Assembly (NCBI GenBank): GCA_964407285.1
Contig: CAYOVG010000314.1
Location: 1 to 8,302 of the forward strand
Reading direction: 5' to 3'
From: CAYOVG01 sp964407285
GTDB taxonomy: Bacteria; Desulfobacterota; Syntrophobacteria; Syntrophobacterales; Syntrophobacteraceae
DNA: 8,302 nucleotides
Numbering within the stretch: position 1 is the stretch's first letter; the number at the start of each line of letters is the position of its first letter. Shown one piece after another: positions 6,873 to 8,302 of this stretch. Position numbers and translations under genes: made by a program. Below the pieces are notes generated by a model, which saw only the letters and a list, made by a program, of their open reading frames with translations, did not search any database and was not told where the DNA came from.

Positions 6873-7214
6873 TCACTCCTTCTCCTCGTCCTCGATCAGA
6901 ACGAGCAACTGCCTGTCGCCTATCGAGAATGCCTCCTGCACCATGCCGCGGACCTTGATATGAGTGTTCTTCCTGGGCAACGGCTTATTGCCGACCACCA
7001 TCAGTTCTCCGGTGTCGTCCCGGACCGTGAAGCACTTGATCACGAAGAAGCTGAAAACATCCGTGACATCCCCGGAGATGGTCACATGCTTTCCCGCATA
7101 TTCCCTGGAGTTTTCGACTATTTCTCCGATGGGAGTAGAAAGAAATCCGCTGCAGGAGGCAATCGCCGACAACAGCAGCCATAGCAGGCACAACCGTCCA
7201 ACTCTTCGTTTCAT
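6873..7214 (-). CDS. Small OB-fold-like lipoprotein, function unknown
   Basis: This is a 113-residue protein. It begins MKRR, then has a hydrophobic stretch and the lipobox IASC with the lipidated cysteine at 21. The mature protein would start Cys-Ser, which in Gram-negative bacteria favours the outer membrane. The mature part is a single beta-rich domain (IGEIVENSREYAGKHVTISG, then DDTGELMVV, then HIKVRGMVQEAF) typical of small OB-fold proteins resembling the tRNA-anti-like group. Such lipoproteins are seen in many Desulfobacterota genomes without a known role, and binding of nucleic acid should not be assumed for an exported protein. The ATG at 7212-7214 is chosen because AGAGGGG lies five bases upstream and the signal peptide then starts correctly. 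The frame stays open 31 codons further, across the promoter. It appears monocistronic. Confidence 0.8.
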   Translation of the reverse strand: MKRRVGRLCLLWLLLSAIASCSGFLSTPIGEIVENSREYAGKHVTISGDVTDVFSFFVIKCFTVRDDTGELMVVGNKPLPRKNTHIKVRGMVQEAFSIGDRQLLVLIEDEEKE

Positions 7215-7279
7215 ACGCACCCCTCTTGGACTACGGATCAAAATTTCGGAAACCCACCGCCGCTTCGTTGAAGCTCTCC

Positions 7280-7307
7280 TATATAACGCCATGGCAAACC
7301 GATGCAA
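7280..7307 (-). promoter_or_regulatory. Promoter of the lipoprotein gene
   Basis: On the minus strand TTGCAT (7302-7307) and TATATA (7280-7285) are separated by 16 bp. The predicted start near 7273 gives a leader of about 60 bases that includes the AGAGGGG ribosome site. Its position also argues that the lipoprotein starts at 7214 and not further upstream. Confidence 0.5.
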
Positions 7308-7326
7308 AACACTTTTTCAGCGGAGG

Positions 7327-7452
7327 TCATTCGTCGGACCGGCAGGAGATTGCATGGAAAGAGACAGCTTCGCGCATCGCGGCTTCCTCCTCCAATTTCC
7401 GGTTTTCAGTTTCCATCAGCGTGATTATGTTATCTAAAAGTTCTATCGGCAA
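7327..7452 (-). pseudogene. Orphan short reading frame without a clear start
   Basis: On the minus strand a frame open from a TGA at about 7520 to a TGA at 7327-7329 reads like a real protein tail. It contains TADDLPIELLDNIITLMETE followed by NRKLEEEAAMREAV, an amphipathic, charged helix. It has no ATG or GTG start with a ribosome site. The only in-frame candidates are TTG at 7450-7452 and ATG at 7414-7416, neither preceded by a Shine-Dalgarno sequence. It ends 20 bp before the -35 of the lipoprotein promoter. It may be a decayed remnant, a very small gene with an unusual start, or chance. I do not recognise the family. Confidence 0.25.
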
Positions 7453-7535
7453 ATCATCGGCTGTATATCGGATGGTTCTCCATGGGAGGCATGGCCCATC
7501 GGAATATAGTCACGTCAGTTACGCGGAGGCAAGCT

Positions 7536-7793
7536 ATGGATCAGCAAAGAGTCAGCGCTATCGCTATCGCTGCGATTATCATTGCAGTAGGGAGTTTTCT
7601 TGCAACTTTGACCCATCACGCGATTCTGGGCATAATAGCAGCAATAATCGCGGTTCCGATGGGCATCATGGGCTTCATAATGGCGGCTTCACCACGGGTC
7701 AGCGGAGGAATACTAAGTATTGCAGCTATCGTGATCGGCGGTTTCGGCTTTATCTTTTCAATGCTCATAGGCATGGGACGGGTGGTGTTCTAA
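7536..7793 (+). CDS. Small three-helix inner-membrane protein, function unknown
   Basis: This 85-residue, highly hydrophobic protein has three predicted membrane helices at about 6-25, 29-51 and 57-80. They are separated by a HH turn (27-28) and a short SPR loop (52-54), with glycines throughout the helices. I chose the ATG at 7536 because GGAGG (7525-7529) lies six bases upstream and the protein then begins MDQQRV directly before the first helix. An in-frame ATG 18 codons upstream has no such site. The codons are more AT-rich (many ATT, ATA, GCT) than those of the neighbours, partly because of the Ile-rich composition. The family resembles general small DUF-type membrane proteins, but I cannot name one. 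The stop overlaps that of the opposing gene by four bases. No clear promoter is seen; TATAGT at 7505-7510 lacks a -35. Confidence 0.75.
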   Translation: MDQQRVSAIAIAAIIIAVGSFLATLTHHAILGIIAAIIAVPMGIMGFIMAASPRVSGGILSIAAIVIGGFGFIFSMLIGMGRVVF

Positions 7794-8230
7794 CTTCCGT
7801 TGGGGCGTTCGGATACAAGGCGGGCGAGGAACTGTCTTATCATTTCCTCGCCCGGAAAAGCGGATTCCAATCGTTTGAGCCACTCGACGGCTTCTCCGAT
7901 CCTTTGAGTGTTCAGCAGCATGTCCACTAGCAGATATCCGCCCGGCAAATCGGGCGGAAGCGCTTCCAGCGCTTCGCTCAGACAGGCTATCGCTTCGGCC
8001 TTCGCGCCGCCCGCGAACAAAGCATCCGCTCGTTCCCGCGCCTCGTGGAGCAGGTAGTTCTCTTTTCTTCTCAGGAAGGCCCCGTATGGTCCCAGGTTCG
8101 GAAAGTCGAAAAGTTGTCCCTTCCATATGAACGGCTTGAATTCCTCAGGGGACCAGAAAGACCTGTGCTCCTCGTAGGAATTGCCGTATATTTCAGGCTG
8201 AATCCACCCCTCTCCCAGCGGTATGCACAC
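7790..8230 (-). CDS. TPR-like protein, possibly truncated or interrupted at its 5' end
   Basis: From the GTG at 8228-8230 this reads 146 residues. The first 60 are rich in aromatic residues and proline (GEGWIQPE, FWSPEEFKPFIWKG). Residues about 62-92 and 96-128 form helix pairs like tetratricopeptide repeats (ADALFAGGAKAEAIACLSEA; LLVDMLLNTQRIGEAVEWL), a protein-binding fold. No signal peptide or membrane segment is seen. The start is doubtful: the GTG has no ribosome site, and plausible coding sequence (LLGKCARHSNKFLFV) continues upstream to a TAA at 8273-8275. In-frame codons before that stop (HFEKDRAW) run off the window. The true gene may therefore start earlier and be broken by the TAA, or use a non-standard start. 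Stop codons overlap with the membrane-protein gene (shared CTAA, 7790-7793). Confidence 0.6.
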   Translation of the reverse strand: MCIPLGEGWIQPEIYGNSYEEHRSFWSPEEFKPFIWKGQLFDFPNLGPYGAFLRRKENYLLHEARERADALFAGGAKAEAIACLSEALEALPPDLPGGYLLVDMLLNTQRIGEAVEWLKRLESAFPGEEMIRQFLARLVSERPNGS

Positions 8231-8302
8231 GAACAGGAATTTATTGCTGTGACGGGCGCATTTGCCCAGGAGTTACCACGCCCTGTCCTTTTCGAAATGG
8301 TC

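Noticed and set aside
6840..6873. AACCCGT/ACGGGTT inverted repeat at the lipoprotein stop as an intrinsic terminator
   Set aside because: The repeat begins inside the stop codon, has a 20-base loop, and is not followed by a T-run on the minus strand.

Overview
The window looks like chromosomal DNA from a GC-rich Gram-negative bacterium. A member of the Desulfobacterota (a Syntrophobacter-like sulfate reducer or syntroph) would fit, but that is an inference from gene style and the OB-fold lipoprotein family, not from a decisive marker. Core genes (tRNA-Cys, enolase) lie beside a phage-style recombination nuclease pair, a c-di-GMP synthase and several small envelope genes.

Left part, 1-1458, minus strand: the 5' part of a tRNA-Cys(GCA) gene runs off the left edge. 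It has its own promoter with a perfect TTGACA -35. Upstream of it lies a complete enolase gene with all family signatures. From 1459 to 1919 there is a divergent, non-coding control region.

Middle, 1920-5027, plus strand: two genes 45 bp apart encode an SbcD/Mre11-like metallophosphoesterase (360 aa) and an SbcC/Rad50-like ABC ATPase with a CxxC zinc hook (659 aa). Their lengths and motif style resemble the compact phage versions rather than E. coli SbcCD. Together they should form a DNA end-processing complex. Each protein has a substitution at a normally conserved histidine (motif I in the nuclease, H-loop in the ATPase) and each carries a low-complexity insertion. The nuclease insertion is a 15-bp tandem repeat.

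Right part, 5028-8302: a minus-strand diguanylate cyclase with intact GGEEF and I-site motifs ends exactly where rad50 ends, with no intergenic base. Further right are a small OB-fold-like lipoprotein (minus) with a clear promoter, an orphan start-less reading frame (minus), an 85-aa three-helix membrane protein (plus), and a TPR-like gene (minus). The TPR-like frame is cut by a TAA just upstream and has no convincing start. The stop codons of these last two genes overlap.

I see no CRISPR array, insertion sequence, integrase or convincing attachment site. The most unusual content is the nuclease/ATPase pair. Nothing here proves a new system.
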